A stretch of 64,000 nucleotides of DNA. It comes from Mycteria americana. Its lineage: Eukaryota; Chordata; Aves; Ciconiiformes; Ciconiidae. The translations under genes were made by a program, and so were the position numbers. The notes beneath the pieces are model-generated. The model searched no databases. It was not told the DNA's origin and saw only the letters and a list, made by a program, of their open reading frames with translations. This document shows, in pieces, positions 12,501 to 27,500 of this stretch. The stretch covers positions 84,613,062 through 84,677,061 of the forward strand of contig NC_134367.1 of the NCBI RefSeq assembly GCF_035582795.1, written 5' to 3'. Numbering within the stretch: position 1 is the first letter of the stretch; every line of letters starts with the position of its first letter.

Positions 12501-15500
12501 ACAAACAAAATGCAGAAGACAAAAGCTGGGTGTGGAAACCACAAGTGACTTTGCAGTATCTTCCCAAACTCAGAATTTAGGGCATCCATGTGTTCCTGAT
12601 GGCTCTCATATTGGCAACTGCAAAGAGTACTCTGATTCTCTATTGCCAGCTATACCCTGACCAGAATAGTACATTATAAAAGGGAATCTCTCAACTGGAA
12701 GAATTCACCTGTCTTCAGCCACTTTTGTATCACAAATTTCTAAATGTCTCAGACTAACTGGGAAGCGAGTCTGGACTATAATCTGCTCAACAACCCACTG
12801 CTTCTAAAGGAAAATTGGAATACATAGAAAATAACGTAAGGGAAGACAAACTGTACCCTCTTCGTTCAAATTACTCTTCAAGTGAATGCCAAAGTTCTTA
12901 CTTACATAGCAAAAACAATCCCAGAATTTATTAAGGAATTGGGGGTATTTATGTAGACTCAAGATAACAATCCATTCTATGAAGTATTTCACAGATGCCT
13001 GATTATTACTGAATCCAGCCTGGAAAACTTTGTCAAGGGTTCCACACAAAAAGTTCTGAGAAAACAAAATCGGATAATAATTTAGTATATTGTTAGAGTT
13101 ATTTCCATGAAGAAAAAAATTTTAAATAAAAGAACATACTCAGCTTTATCATAATACTAGAAATATTTATAATACTCAAATGAAAACATTTTAGAACCAT
13201 CCAATTTCTGTATTATACTTTTCAAATATTTTATTATGAAGAAGCATTAGATGAAACAAATTTCTCAATTTTCTCAGTGTTCATAAATTAGCAACATTTT
13301 TACTGAATGAAAAGCTTTAAATCACAGTCAGTACAGAGTTTTAGCTAGCTTTAACAGGAACAATCTAGTCTACTGTAATTCAAGAACAGATCCAAGAATT
13401 GTTCTTGGATTGGAAACAATCCATTCACAAATCCAAGAACCAGTTTTCAGTGACCTCTAGAAACGCATCATAAATCCGTGACTTCAGACTGAAAGAATGA
13501 AACTACACAAAACTTCTACATCAGCCACAGATTACATGCCTTTTATACCCTGCTGTAATTTAACATATGCAGTTTGCATGACACCAAATTATTCTTGAAA
13601 GTATTTAAGAATTCATAGTGAAGAGCAATACCTGGTCAAGCTTCGGAAGAAGAACTAAGAGTGTCTGCCATACACGGTTTTTAATTCTATGCTGTAAAGA
13701 GTTTGCATAATAGCGTGTTCTAGATCTGGATACCAGTTCATCCTAAAAGCAAATGAAAATCTTCTTTTAAAATTGAATACATGGAAATATACTTCACTGT
13801 ACTGAGAAAGCAGCACCTACTGCACAGCTAGTATCGGCATTAAATATAAAGTTAGGAAAAATATATTCATTTCATTTATTTAGAATTAAATTTTGAAGCT
13901 TGTCCATGAGAAGTTTGGAAAGTTGAAAAAAAAAAAAAAATACAATTCCACCTAGTATTTTCACTTAAGAGCACAAAAATGCTAGATATTAAGACTCTTC
14001 AAGCAGCAGAGAGTTGAAGAATTTACAGCACCTACTGTATATGAACCATTAAAATAGTACTACATAAAATGGAGCATGAATTATTATTAGGAATATTAGT
14101 ATTAAAATGCAAATACACTTTGTTTTTCCATGTTTACACTTCATATCTAAGCAAATAAGGAAATAACTTTTAAAGCTGACTTTTCCCACTGGATCAATCT
14201 TACAACACAAATATTAACCATTTTTCTCCAGTAGTTAATTGACAGGAATGAAGGACCACCCATTTCTTGTTCTTCAGACAAAAGCAGAATTCTGTAGTAC
14301 CAGAATGCATGGGTGATGTTCTAATAGCAGCTGTAGTAATTTACCACTGATTTTACACTAGTGCCAATGCATAAGCAGCTATGACATAAATGAAAATCAC
14401 ACCCCAACCTTCTCCATTAATCCTATTCATAAAGGTCTTCTAAGGAGACAACAGCTCGCTCAATTCAAAAGGTGGTCTGAAATTGTTAAAGTGAAATGTG
14501 GTGCTTCAAAATGCAGCCTGAAGGAAGATTCTTAATGGAACAATGGTTACAATTTGGATAATGTTCCGTGAAGTTAGAAAATCCACTAAAAAGAGAGAAA
14601 TAAACCCAAAAGACAATTTTTACTATTTTGGTTTGGCTGAATTAACTCCTGTCTCATAACAAAAAAAAAAAGTATATTACTGGGCAAATCTAGACAGGCT
14701 ACACAAACAACTGTAAATACATCCTGTCAACTGTAAATACTTTGCGTTTTAATAATTGTACTAACATTACATTTATATACCACAAGAAATGAAGTTTACT
14801 TTATCAAGCAGTTTGATGAAAATATCTTCCATAAATGTCTTATGCAAGGCATTTGATCCATCCAACAAGCACAGAAATTTAGTAGCGCAAACCCGAACGT
14901 AGTGATCGTCTCTATTCGTACTGTAAAATATTAATTTAAAAAAAATAATCAAACTTTACTTGTTCAGACATAAAGATAAATTCCTGAATTATAAAAAAGC
15001 ACCAAACATAAATCTTGAACAAATTGGCTGTAGTGAGACAATATGCAAATACCCAGAACCAAAATTTTAAGGTCTATTCATCCTTGCTGATGAAGAAAAC
15101 TAGTGAGTTCCAGATAACCTGCCCCTGTTTCTACCTACAGGTCTTTAATAGCATCTAAGTGTTTAAAGATTTTCTACAGAAATAGCTGTATCATAAAAGG
15201 TTTTTGTAAACTGTAAACTAATTTACGCTTACAATTTTGGTCAAATATTCTAGTCAAAACCAACACTTGATTCCCATTAGTTACTCAGGGACATCTGGAA
15301 TAATTAATGCCAAGAGTAGAATTAATGACATTACAGGTAACAAAGCATCCCACAGCTGCAGACTGTCACAACCAGACATTTGGAAACCAAGAAGCTCTTG
15401 GGAGAAGATACAGGGAGTACTGAACTAGAAGTGGTAGTAGATTTTTAGAAACTCAGGTTTTAGCAACTACTAACACTTCCCAAAGCACTATGTTAGACCG

Positions 15501-18500
15501 TTTCTCTGACTTTCTTCCGGTGAGTAAAGGTGGGAGTGAAGCTACAAAAAAAGTTCAATAACCCAGTAGCCAATGTCCCTGTTTCAAAAACTGGAAGCAG
15601 AACCTATTGCCAGTATGCAAGCTAAAAAGGCCTACAACCAATGTTAAAAAGCCAAGCTCCAAATCTGGCTGCATTAAAGCCCGAGTTTCCTAACTGTCTT
15701 GTCTACAATGATGAGGTACATATCAGCACTTGGTAAAGCATCTGCATCCTAAAAAGTATTACTTTTATGAGATGAAACAATGAGGAAGTAGTTATTTATT
15801 CTATGATTTCAGTTCCATTCAGGTTAACAAAGGGGATATATTTTCCTGAAAATACCTAACATTTTTCTACATTTTGTATTTGAATTATGAATGTAATGGG
15901 ATGTATATCCGTTTTACCAATATTTAAGAAGGTTATGAATATACTCATAAGAAGCTGACTTCAAAACCAGCATCTTTCCTACTGTGGGATCAATTGTAAT
16001 GAAGACAATTCAGACCAAATATTGTAAGGTGTATCCTTAAAATCATTACCTTTCTGTAACAACATTTGCTGCACATTTTTCTCCAAGATTTTCTATGAAG
16101 GCATGCACATCCTGAATAAGTCTTCACAGACAAAAGAAGACAAAACAATAAAATTAGCAGAATAGCATACAAAAATTATTTCAATAATCATCTCAAAGAT
16201 TAAAAGAAAACAAAGAGCATAAAATTTTAACAAATATAATCACAAAGATTTTTTTTTATACCTTTGATCTCTCCTAAATACAGTTCCAAAGACACAAGCC
16301 TCAGTGATAAGTTCACAATAATTTCCAGCATTTAAGAAAGCATTTGTCAAGGCACTTCTCTCATCAACAGTGGGAAATATCCAAGATCGACAACAATGGC
16401 TAAGGACTACATTGAAGACTCCAGTCTTTGTAGCGGACATATCTATGAGCTTGAAAATTATCTGAAGAAGAAATAAAAGATTCAAAATCTAGTTTTCAGC
16501 AGTGCTAGAATTATTAGAATAATATTACAGTGATATCTATTTTAGCAGGTCTGATAATCTTCTACATCCTATCTCTGCTCAGGTTAATGCTGTCTTCAAT
16601 CTATTTACAATTCTCTGATTACAAGGGCAGGTGAATGGGCAACAACTGGCCCAGTACATGCTTATATTAACAAAAGATAGAGCTGATCTTTGCTTAAACA
16701 GATACAACACCAGATGCTTTACACGAATCTCCTGATAATTGGAACAAATGCACCTGGGCTTACTTCATGAGTACAAACCTGGTGTTTTCAGTCAACCCTT
16801 ACCAATTTAGAAAAAAAACAAACCAAACCAAAACTTCTTCGATAGGTAGCCATATCACTAATTCTTTTCTTTAGTGAGGTTTAGATTCACATTAAAGTTA
16901 AAGTTCATATTTGAGTTAAAGCGGAAAAATGTCTTTGTACCATTTACTTTTTGTTTTTGAGGAAGGCGTATTTAAGATATATGAAACAGCTACCTAGTAC
17001 TTCTCCAAAAAGGAAAAAAATAAAACAAAACAAGAAAAATGGCCCCAAAATTTTTCGTTCCTACTCTCTTCATTAGGCTAAGTGCAAGAGTAAACTTCAG
17101 TTACAAAGTAAATTTTTTCTAAGAAATTGCAAGGACTTGGGAGAGGACAGGGAGATTCAGAATGAACAGGTGGGTTTTTTTTATAAATTCCTTTTTAGAA
17201 AACATCAGTGAGAGCTTTCCATGCAAATGGTTTTCCAGAAGGTGTGACAGCTCCTACAAGACAAAGCTTCTTCTCTTCCCCAGTCCAAAATGATACTTTT
17301 GATAATGTGACAATTCTTTGACAGTAACTTCATTTTTATAGAGAAAGTTGTTCTGAATTGCTAAGGATTAAAGCACCAACAAGCTCATGAAGAGCTTAAA
17401 TTGAAATACTGGAATGCCCTCTGAAGAAACGCTTTCTGGAAAAAAAAACCAAAAAAAACCAAAAAACAAACCAAACCCCACCCTAGAAACATTTGGTCTT
17501 TTTACAAAGAATTCAAACTTTTCTTTTGGTGCCAAGACAGGCATTGTAACTTTCCTAATAATTCCAAAATTGAACTATTGTGTTTCACCTGTAGGGAAGC
17601 AGCATGACATTTACTACATTTCTCAATCCTGGAATGTTTTTCCATTGTTTCATTAACATAGTAAAAGTCCAGCACACACAAAAGAAATTTAAGAAGTTTA
17701 AGTTCTAGCACAACTAACATTTGAATAATCACAAAGGAAAAGGAAAAGTTCAGAAGAAGAAATGAAGCCTAAGAACAGTGCCCTGGGCACCTCTGCAGAA
17801 GCCCTTCTGGATTTTACCATAACAATATTCCCTTTTTTGGCTCAAAAACACCCCTTTGTCCCACCCCTTCTAACTCTTATTAAAAACACAAAGTGCACTG
17901 TGGTAGACAAAATTAAAATTATACTTCTGTGACAAATCAGTATCAGGCAGTTCCATTTTTTCTTTCTCTTTAGCTAAAACTATATAGTCAATGGCAACAG
18001 AGACTGCCGAGGACTGGGATAAGAATATACATAAGTAGACACTTGCTTGGGAACTTTATCTTCATTTTCTTAGGAAGGGGCAGAAGGTGGCTTGACCAGA
18101 TGCCCTTTGTTGAGTACAGGAGACCTTCATTACCTCCTTGATGCCTGCTGTCATGGTATGTCCCACTGCAGACAATGGGATAGCTGTCACACAGACTCAA
18201 GACTCTCAACATTGGCAAAATACACCCTACATAATGCTTGAAATACTAATGCTGAAGTTAAGACAGTAATTCTAAAAATTTAAACAAATTTTAAGATGAA
18301 AGAAAAATTAAAAACTAACTATAGCTCATCATTTACAACACTGAGCATACAATTATCCATTACAGATATCCATTAAAAGAAAAAGCTAACCGATTCCTAG
18401 AACTGAAGAGATATTTCGCCATCTTTGCATACGTATCTTATTTTGGCTTGAGTCCACATGAAGACTACAAATGCGAAGTGTTATCTACTGTTTAAAATAG

Positions 18501-21500
18501 ATGACAGTAACATTCCTTTGAAGCAAGTTTTCAAGAAGAGCAAAGAGAAAATAAATGGGACTCTATTTTAAGATACTTAAGGCCAATATGGAGATATCAT
18601 AGCAATTTTAAATTGGTAGGAAGTGTCCATTTTTCTATATTTTATTAAAAAATCATTTTGGAGTGTCTGGGCTGAAAATAAAGCTGAGACATTTGCTATT
18701 ATCTACAGTTAGGAGTGTGACACCAGGTCAGAGCTACTTATGGCGACTTCAAAGCAAAATTGCAACCCCTCCTAGTATGATTTCTGTGCTAAATGCAAAG
18801 CAGCACATGAGACCGTAAGTCTAGGCATAGTCTAAGCATACGTATATACTGGTAACTAATTTATAATGTATTACTGCTCTGGTAAAAGTCTTGCAGTCAT
18901 TGTGAACTGTTCTGCACAAACATTTAATTGATGCTCAGAGGCAAAAAAGCAAAAAACCCAAGAAAGGTTATTTAGAAAAGAAATAGTAAAGAACTTTCCA
19001 GTGTATAAAGCCAAGATAAACCAACATCCCAGTACTGAATGCAGTTTTAGTGACTCAAAATGAAAAGAGAATACCATGACATATGCAAGAACTTTTAGAG
19101 TACAGGAAACTGCATTCATCTTACAAAAAGAGTAAAAATTATTTTTTTATCTTCTTAACTATGTAGGCAGCTCTACCATGCAGTATTAAATTGAACTCTA
19201 AGGTGACTATGATTTTTATGTTTTCTACACCTGGACACTCAGAAAAAAAAAATACCCTTTAAAGAAGCAGTTGGCTTATTCAATAGCATCTATTAAAGTT
19301 TTGAACGGTTCTAACTTTTCATTTGAGAAAGTATTTTCATAAATCCTGAACTATTAGAAACAGGCATAATTTTTCCAGAATATTAACAGTTTGTGACAGT
19401 TTAGGTAGCAAATCCTGAACAAAACACTCAAGATGAAGTGCATAATGTAAAAATAAAATAAAGACCAAAAAACTTGTTTTGCTGAATACAGAAGATACTG
19501 AACGTTCTGAAAAATCAAAGAAATAGTACTTTTCATTTTGTGTTACAAGAACAAACAATATATTTGTTTATTCTCAGGTCTTTTGTCTTAACACTCTCAA
19601 AGTAGTACCTTTTTGGAAGTGAAAAATTCATGACAATAGCTGAAGGGAAAATAAGAAGTAAAATACATTTTTAGATCCAGATAAAATCTGTGTTCACTTC
19701 CCAAAAAAGAATTCTTAAACTGACCTCTTTTATTTTGGCATATGCTTTATCCTTTGCACTTGCAGCAACAGCTAGAACCTCAGTATCAAAGATGAACTGA
19801 ACAAAAGCTTTTAGATTGGACCAAAATATTAGCTGTGTGTTGCTCAAAGAGGATATAATTTTCCAAGCCAAATCAAATGCTTCTATGCAGAGAGACTCTG
19901 CTGAGTCCAGAAGCTGAAAACAAAGAGAAGAAACTGTTACATTTGGCAAAACACAACCCCAAAACTACTAATATCATGCAGTTGTTTTATCTTTTACCTT
20001 GGGAACAAGGACTTTCATGCAGTCAAACACAGGTAAAACTTGGTCTGAAGGAAGAATAGTTAGAGCTTCTAATGCAGACTCTAGAATTTTTCTTGACCTT
20101 TCAACTGTAGATAATGACATTTCTGAATTTTCTTCATACCCTTGAGCCAGTGTTGGAAATGAATTTAAAATGAAACGAAGGCAAATCCACTGGTCACGAA
20201 CATACCGTGCAACAATTTTCCCCCATCCTTGTGATGTTGTTTCTTCACATAAGCTGTAAGGAGAGTATTATTCTTAAATATATATATTGTATTAATTTAT
20301 CCTGCACATTCCTACTCCACCAGGAACAGCTTAACTGCACAAACTCACTATACTTCGAGATGCTAGAATTTACACAGGCTCAAGGGGAGACTGGACAAGT
20401 TCACGGAAAAGAAATCTACAAATAAAGTTTTTTAAACACAGAAAAATGAGTTCTGGGCTCAGGCAGTCTCATTAGTCATAAACATCTGGCAGAGTATTCA
20501 ATGGAAACATCACTATATGCTGGCTGTCTTTTTTTGTTAACCAAGTATGTGGGTTTTGGCCCTCAGGCCTGCTCTGGGCTTCCCTTCCCCAACAGTAAAA
20601 TAATTTCCATTTAAACTGGCTTGCATACATGCCACGGCTTTGTGCAGTGTATATATATTTAAGCTGGCATAAGAATAAGCAATGTTCAAAGCTAGCTCTG
20701 GCTTCATAGCACTGGAGGACTGAGCAAAAGAACCTTTGGTCTGATCAATTACAGCTGCTTTAATGTTCTAAAACGTGAATGTTAAGAAAAAGAGCAACTG
20801 AATGAATAGTTTGTGTTCAGAATTCTTCATTTTTACCTTGGCAAAAACTTATCAAAGAAAAGAATAGGAAAAACCAGCATCTTAAGCACTGCTCCATGCT
20901 AATCAAATTTATTCTGGAGAATTACTGAAGCTGTAGCAAGACTCACCTACTTTTTTCTTCAATATAAGATGGCTTCTTTAATACTTCATTGAATTGAGAA
21001 AAGGAAATAAATCTCTTCAGGGCATCCACAGAAGGCAGAGATTCGAGGTGTGCTTCAGGTTTCCGATCCATTATCTCACAAACTGCTGTAAGTGAAGCCA
21101 TGCTAGCTACTTTTTTAATCTGTTCTTTAAGCTTTGGCTCCTAATTAAAACCAAATCATACATGAACAAACATGCACCGATTTCTTCTAATACGATACAA
21201 ATAACCTACTGATACATTTGACAATCCTCCTATTAGTATCACCTCAGACATCATAAGGTAGCAACTCTGCATCCTTCTACTTCCTTATTTTCTTACCCTA
21301 TGCATAACATAGCTTTGCTTGGCTGGGTCAGTCCAATCCATCACAACTTGCAAGCGTTGAAAAGAGTATCAGTCTTGCAAATTACAGTCACTTAATGAAT
21401 AAGCGCAGGCGCCTAGCTCAACTATGATGGAACACTTCTATCTTGCCAGGTAGCAGTTTATATATACTGCTGGATAGAAATTAGAAAAAAAAGATGTGGG

Positions 21501-24500
21501 TCCACGTAGTCAGAAACCCAGTGCAACAAGACAGGTGAAATTTGGAATACCACATGCTAACTATTCCAAGAGGCTAAAAGGTCACAACACCTACTGTGAT
21601 TATTTTACGTGATAAATGCATATATTCAGAGAGGCATGAAATAAGAAGTTACAATTTTAAAAAGTCAATAAGCATATAGTTCCCCCAATAGTATCAAAAG
21701 CTCAATGTTATTTGAATATCTTCAGGTTACTTTCAGCTGTCTAGAGCACAGAAAAGATTTCTCTCATCTGTAATTACTCTGCATTTTCTTTTTTCTTCTT
21801 AAACTAAACATGTATTATATGTGCAACTGAAGAAATCATCGTGAGAATATAATTCCACTGAATTCAAAAGTTGGTAGAGGCCCCCAGTGAACACTAAGTT
21901 TGAACCATAAGTTTACTTTGAAGTTACTGGAATAAGTACGTAATTCACATAACCAAAGGAAAACAGAAAAATTAAGTCTTGCTTTTTGTTTCCTGAGAAA
22001 AGTAAACCTAGCAAATCAAATCTTTTTAATGTGTTAACTGTTCTTGATCAATAATTCAACCCCAAAAATAAAGAAGATTATACTGCCCAACAAATCTTAA
22101 TTTAAATCTCCTTCTTTTATAGAAGCTATTCATTTTTCTTTACCTTTGGAAAATACATCTATTTCAGATATACTAGCCTAATACATACAACTATGGAACA
22201 ACGAACATAACTACATGAAAAAGCCAAAGCAATACTACGTTCTGGAATTTTTCTCTGTATGTTCCAGCTTGGAAATTCAACAGATCATTAATACAAAAAG
22301 CGTTTTCATTTAACAGTAACTTCCTCAGTAAGATTGGTTCATATTTGAGGAAAAAGCTTTTGAGTACACATAGTCCATTATTACACCTAAAGTTTTACTT
22401 TAGCTATATAGACTTCTAAAAAATGTAATATAAGAAAACAAAAGTACTAAAAATCTTAGCTACAGATATTTTACATTAACATTACACTGCCAGCTAAAAA
22501 CACGTGAGTTAGGAAATATATAGACACATACATATTCATGTAAACGTTTAATTATTTTATTATATATTTATATTAATATGTATAAAAATATATTTATAAT
22601 ATAAATAGTTGTACATTAAGTTGTATTTATAGTATGTTTATATAATTATTTCTATATAATAGAAATATTATATAAGCATCACAAATAAAATATTTTAATA
22701 TTTACTGGTTTAGTTTATATTAATATTTATGGTTATAAATAATGTTAAATTACCTCTTCACAATTTCTCTGCTGAAGATTACAAATAGACGCATTTGTCA
22801 GGGACAAAATAAAATTCTTGATAGATGGTACTTTCTTCCAGCTGACTTGCAAGCACAAATTCACTATCTCTGGAATTAAAGCTAAGTATAGATCACAACG
22901 ATCCAGATCGCCAACCTAACAATGAGGAAACAAAGGTAAAATGAAGCATTAAGACGAGGAAACTTAAACTGAAAAGAAAGAAAACTAATAGTAACAATGA
23001 TAGCAGAAGGAAAACAACAGCAGTCATTGCAGTTGTACAACCTTTTATTTAATTTTTGGTGGGGTTTTTTTTGTTTTTGTTTGTTTGTTTGTTTTGTTTT
23101 GTTGGGTTTTTTTTATTATTATTTTTATTTTTAAAATCTTTTCGTCTTACAGGTTCTTTTAGTTTTAGGGCTCTGGAGCATGCCTTAGAAGAGACAGTGT
23201 GAAATTCTGAAGGAAATCTCCACTTCTTTTAATTGGTAAGTTTACTTAACTTCCCTTCCTGGGCCCCAAGTAATGCCATATAAAAACATCTGAGCTAGCC
23301 TGAGTATCAGAAGCAGTGTTCAAAGCCAACTCGGTTATCAGCCCACAGCACAGCACTGCACCCTGTACACACTCAACTGTGCACCTTGCACTTTTTCCCC
23401 AGCTACATTTTATCTCATGGCTATATCTTCCTTGTTCTATGGATTTTTATTCTCCTCTTGTATTTGCAACTTTCCTCCGCATATCATAAAAAACACCCTC
23501 CTATAAAGCCATGCACTCAAGGAACTGCATGAAGAACTTTTCCTTCTTTAGTTTTGAGAGAAAATACACCTTTGAATTTTCACTTACCTCCAGAAGCTGT
23601 TCTCCCGATTCACCTCTAACTTTCGCTTTGACACAGGACCACTTCTCTCATTGATCTTCCATCACACTCACATTTTGGGGACTGTCCACTACTGGATTTA
23701 TTTTCTTTCTTTGCATTTCCCCTTCAATTTGTACTTTCCATACTGTTTCTGAGAAAGTACCCCAGAGCCCCATGCTTCTCTCCAAGTTTCCACCTTTGCA
23801 GAAATACATGCTTTCTTTTCCCCTCCAACTTCCAGACTTTTTTCATTCTCCCAAACACAAGAAGCAAATTTGACTTCTGTTCATTATCATTTCTGTACAC
23901 TTGTCCATATAGCCTTCTCCATGAAGCCTGAACTGGTCGTCTTTTCTAAACTCACTCTTCACTAAATAATTCTAAAAAGGCCACTTTACATTTTGTCCAT
24001 CTCCTCATTACAGCCACCTCTTCCTTTCCGATCTTCTCCCTTCTTCCCAATAGTCTATCCAAACACAGTCTACTAAATTAACAATCTTTAAACTGACGTC
24101 CTCTCTTTAAATCTCTGTTTTGGTTTTCTGCCTTTTACAATATAAAATTAAAGTTGACACAATTAAAGGTTACAATTAAAAGAATTGTGAAGATCTTAGA
24201 ACTTTTCATTTTCTCTTACTCCATATCCTTTCTGTTGAAACTCCTAATCTATTTTTACCTTGCTTTCAAAGTTCCTACTTCGGATTTTGTTGAGCTTTTG
24301 AGTTTTGAGAATTAGTCTCCTTTTTAAGTTCCACCAATCCCTCTTTCTCAAGTCTGTTTTCTTTCAAAAATAACATCATTCTCCTCATCAACATTACATT
24401 CTAATTCCTCTTTCTCCATCTGGAAACATCTGTAAATATTTTGCTTTACGTGTCTTGTGTCTATTTACATATGACTGAAAGCTCTTTACAGAAGGAAACG

Positions 24501-27500
24501 TACTCTCTTTCTAAAAAGCAGTGCATTTCTTTCATACCTTTAACAGGGTATTTTTAAAGAAGTCAAACTCCTCTACCATCAAGCCATTTTGCTTCAAAAG
24601 TCACAGGTTTCTTTGGGGTATGAACTTAAACACTAGCCACAGCAAAGAGCAAACAGTGGAAGATAGTCAATAAAGATGTTAACCAGGCTCAGTACTAAAA
24701 GTCTCCAAACATCTTTGTTCACAACCTAACTAGCAGATATGGCACAGTATGATATGATACTCATGATTTCTTACTATATGATTTATTTAGATTTGAGAAG
24801 AAAAAAGGAATATGGACTACAGACACTAAACACTACTTGTCAAGACACCTTTTTTTTTTTCTCTCTGTATTCTTACTGTGCCCATTCAAAAAAAGTTAAC
24901 AGAAGTGTTTCTATGCAAATTGACTTTCTAGGTGTTTAAAGATTTGATATGAAAACTAGAAACACTGGCAAATCAAATTAACAAGCAAAACCACACCAAA
25001 GTATGTCTCATATTAATTACTTACAGTGCTTAACTCGTTTGTAGTAAGCCGTCGGAGAACAAATTCAAGAATACTCTCCACGGGTGTCATTAGAGATTTC
25101 TGGATAAAAAACAATACCCCATCTATGTGAAGAGAAAAAAAAAAAAAAGTGTATTAACATACAGAAATACACTTTCCTTAAGAAATTTATTATATCATGC
25201 AGATTTAATTAAGTTAAAGTTATACAGTAATAAGTATTCAAATACCTAAGAATACTTTAAAACAGCTCTGTACTCTTTAGCAGTATAAGCCATAGGGCTG
25301 AAAGAATGAAACCAGATGATATTCTTTCCTGAGATCTATCACAAATTAGTAAACCAAAACCCACACAAAACCAGAAGACCAAACCATAATTTTCCAACTT
25401 TTAATGCACACTTTCATCCTATTCCCAACCTCTGCACAAACAGCTTATTAATGAACTTACTTTTTAATAAAAGTTTCCATATCCAGCAATTATTGTATGT
25501 GAGAAAAATACAGATATCCATTTCTAATATTTACAGAAGTGAAAACTGGTTTTTGGTTGGTTTTTTTTTTTTTTTTTTAGAAGTAATTCAGCTTTGGATA
25601 TAGAGTAATCTTACATGATTTCAGTCAAATAGCTTCCTGGCTTAACATCGTAAACAAAAATGCAAGGTTATAACAAAAAACGCAGTACTTTCTCTAAGAA
25701 AAGGCTAGGCTACAAAGTATACTACACGTGCATAGCTTTTCACAAATGACAAGACAGAAGTTTATTACACAAGGCACGTAGGTCACTCTGGTAAAATGTA
25801 TTTAACCACAAGCACACTTAAATCTGTGCTTCAAGGGTAAGGGCTAGCTGAAAGCCAAAGAAGTAACGTATCAATATGAAAATGGAGTTAAAATACTCTG
25901 CATGATCATCTTGTTCTAAAAATATCAGTCATTAGTTTCAGTATTTAGGAGAGTTACCCAGAGGTTATATCTGCTGTTTTTTTCTGGAGTTGACCCTGAG
26001 TTACATTTCATGTAGCAAAATTATTATGAAATGGAAGACCTTCAAAAGGTATAAATATAAATGGACATATTTCCAGAAGTTCCAAATCTATATTGTACTT
26101 TCAATGTTCTCTATTAAAATGGCTCATTGGACTGCATTTCTAATGCTTAATTTGTTTAGAACAAACAGTTTAACTATGTCAGATTATTATCACATTTCAT
26201 TGTAAGTCTCAAACCACTAAAACAGCTTTGCAATTAAGATTCAGAAATTCTTCAGACAAACGTGTAAGACAGTAAAATCCAATTTACTACCAGTGGCTCT
26301 GTAATACTATAAAAAAAATAATTAGCAAAACCTTACTATTTAAAATAGTGAAGTCTAACAACAGTACAGACAGCAAAACCCGTAGAAAAATGCTGCTACT
26401 TTCTGCATGCATTGCAGACATGTCTATCCCCATTAAAGTACCCTTAAATAAAACACTTCCCAAATGTTACTATTTTTGTTTTACAAGCTTAAATTCCTTT
26501 CTTCTTCCCTCCCATGTTATCATTTTCCATTTGACAGAACAGGACTTTTCACCTCCTCTGTAATCAACATGGAAACAAAACTTCTGTATTTGACAGCATT
26601 ACTCTTCCTGCCCCTCAACACTCTCAATTCACAGCTGCAGAAGCAAGACTTACTACTTGGCTCTCCTGTGCAGGAGAGGAAGAAGCACGAAAACATTGTA
26701 GGAAATAATACGAGAAAAGGAAAGCAGTCCTTGTTTAACTTAACACAAAAAGACATAATGTTACAAGTCCAATTCCGAAAGCCTCTTGAAAGACTCTACC
26801 GACGATGAGCTGCACTGGAGTACCTATGGAGCTGTTCAAAAGGATGGCGACACTGATGCTCAGCTTTGCCATGCCTCACGAACTCTGTTAGCAGAACTTA
26901 ACACGCTAAGTCAGGCATCAAAATTCCCAAAGCAGGAGCAATCAATTCCATCTACATTAGCAAGCACATAAGGAAATAAGGCACACAAGGAAATTATCTA
27001 CAAAGTTAAATTCTTGATACTAAAAACCTATCATGCATTCACATGTGTTTTGTAGGGTTCCGCTTCAGGCTTGTTCTAGCCTCATGCTGTAGACTGAATG
27101 CACCCAGGCAGCTGGGGCACATCTTCCAGTTTAGTTTCAGCTGAAGGAATCCAATTCAGCAGTCAGAGACTGTCCCACAATATGAACTTTAAGAGCCTGC
27201 ATAATTAGTGCTCAATATTTCAGTCAAACAGCTAAAATTCGAAACTGGGGGTGAATGTATAAAGCACTTTTTAAAATGAGGGTAAGCATTTACTTCAGGG
27301 CTGCATTTAGACATCTTTATGAAACCTGGATGCAGAACCTGAAATAATTTTTTTCATGTAAGAGCCTAGATCTGTGGCCCCTGCATCAAAACTACTCTTG
27401 TACTCCATGTTATAAAAGCACTGAAAAAAAATCCCCAAATAATCCGGGGAAGCAGAAACCAAATGCCAAGATCCCTTTTGTTCCAGTTCAGCATCCTAAT

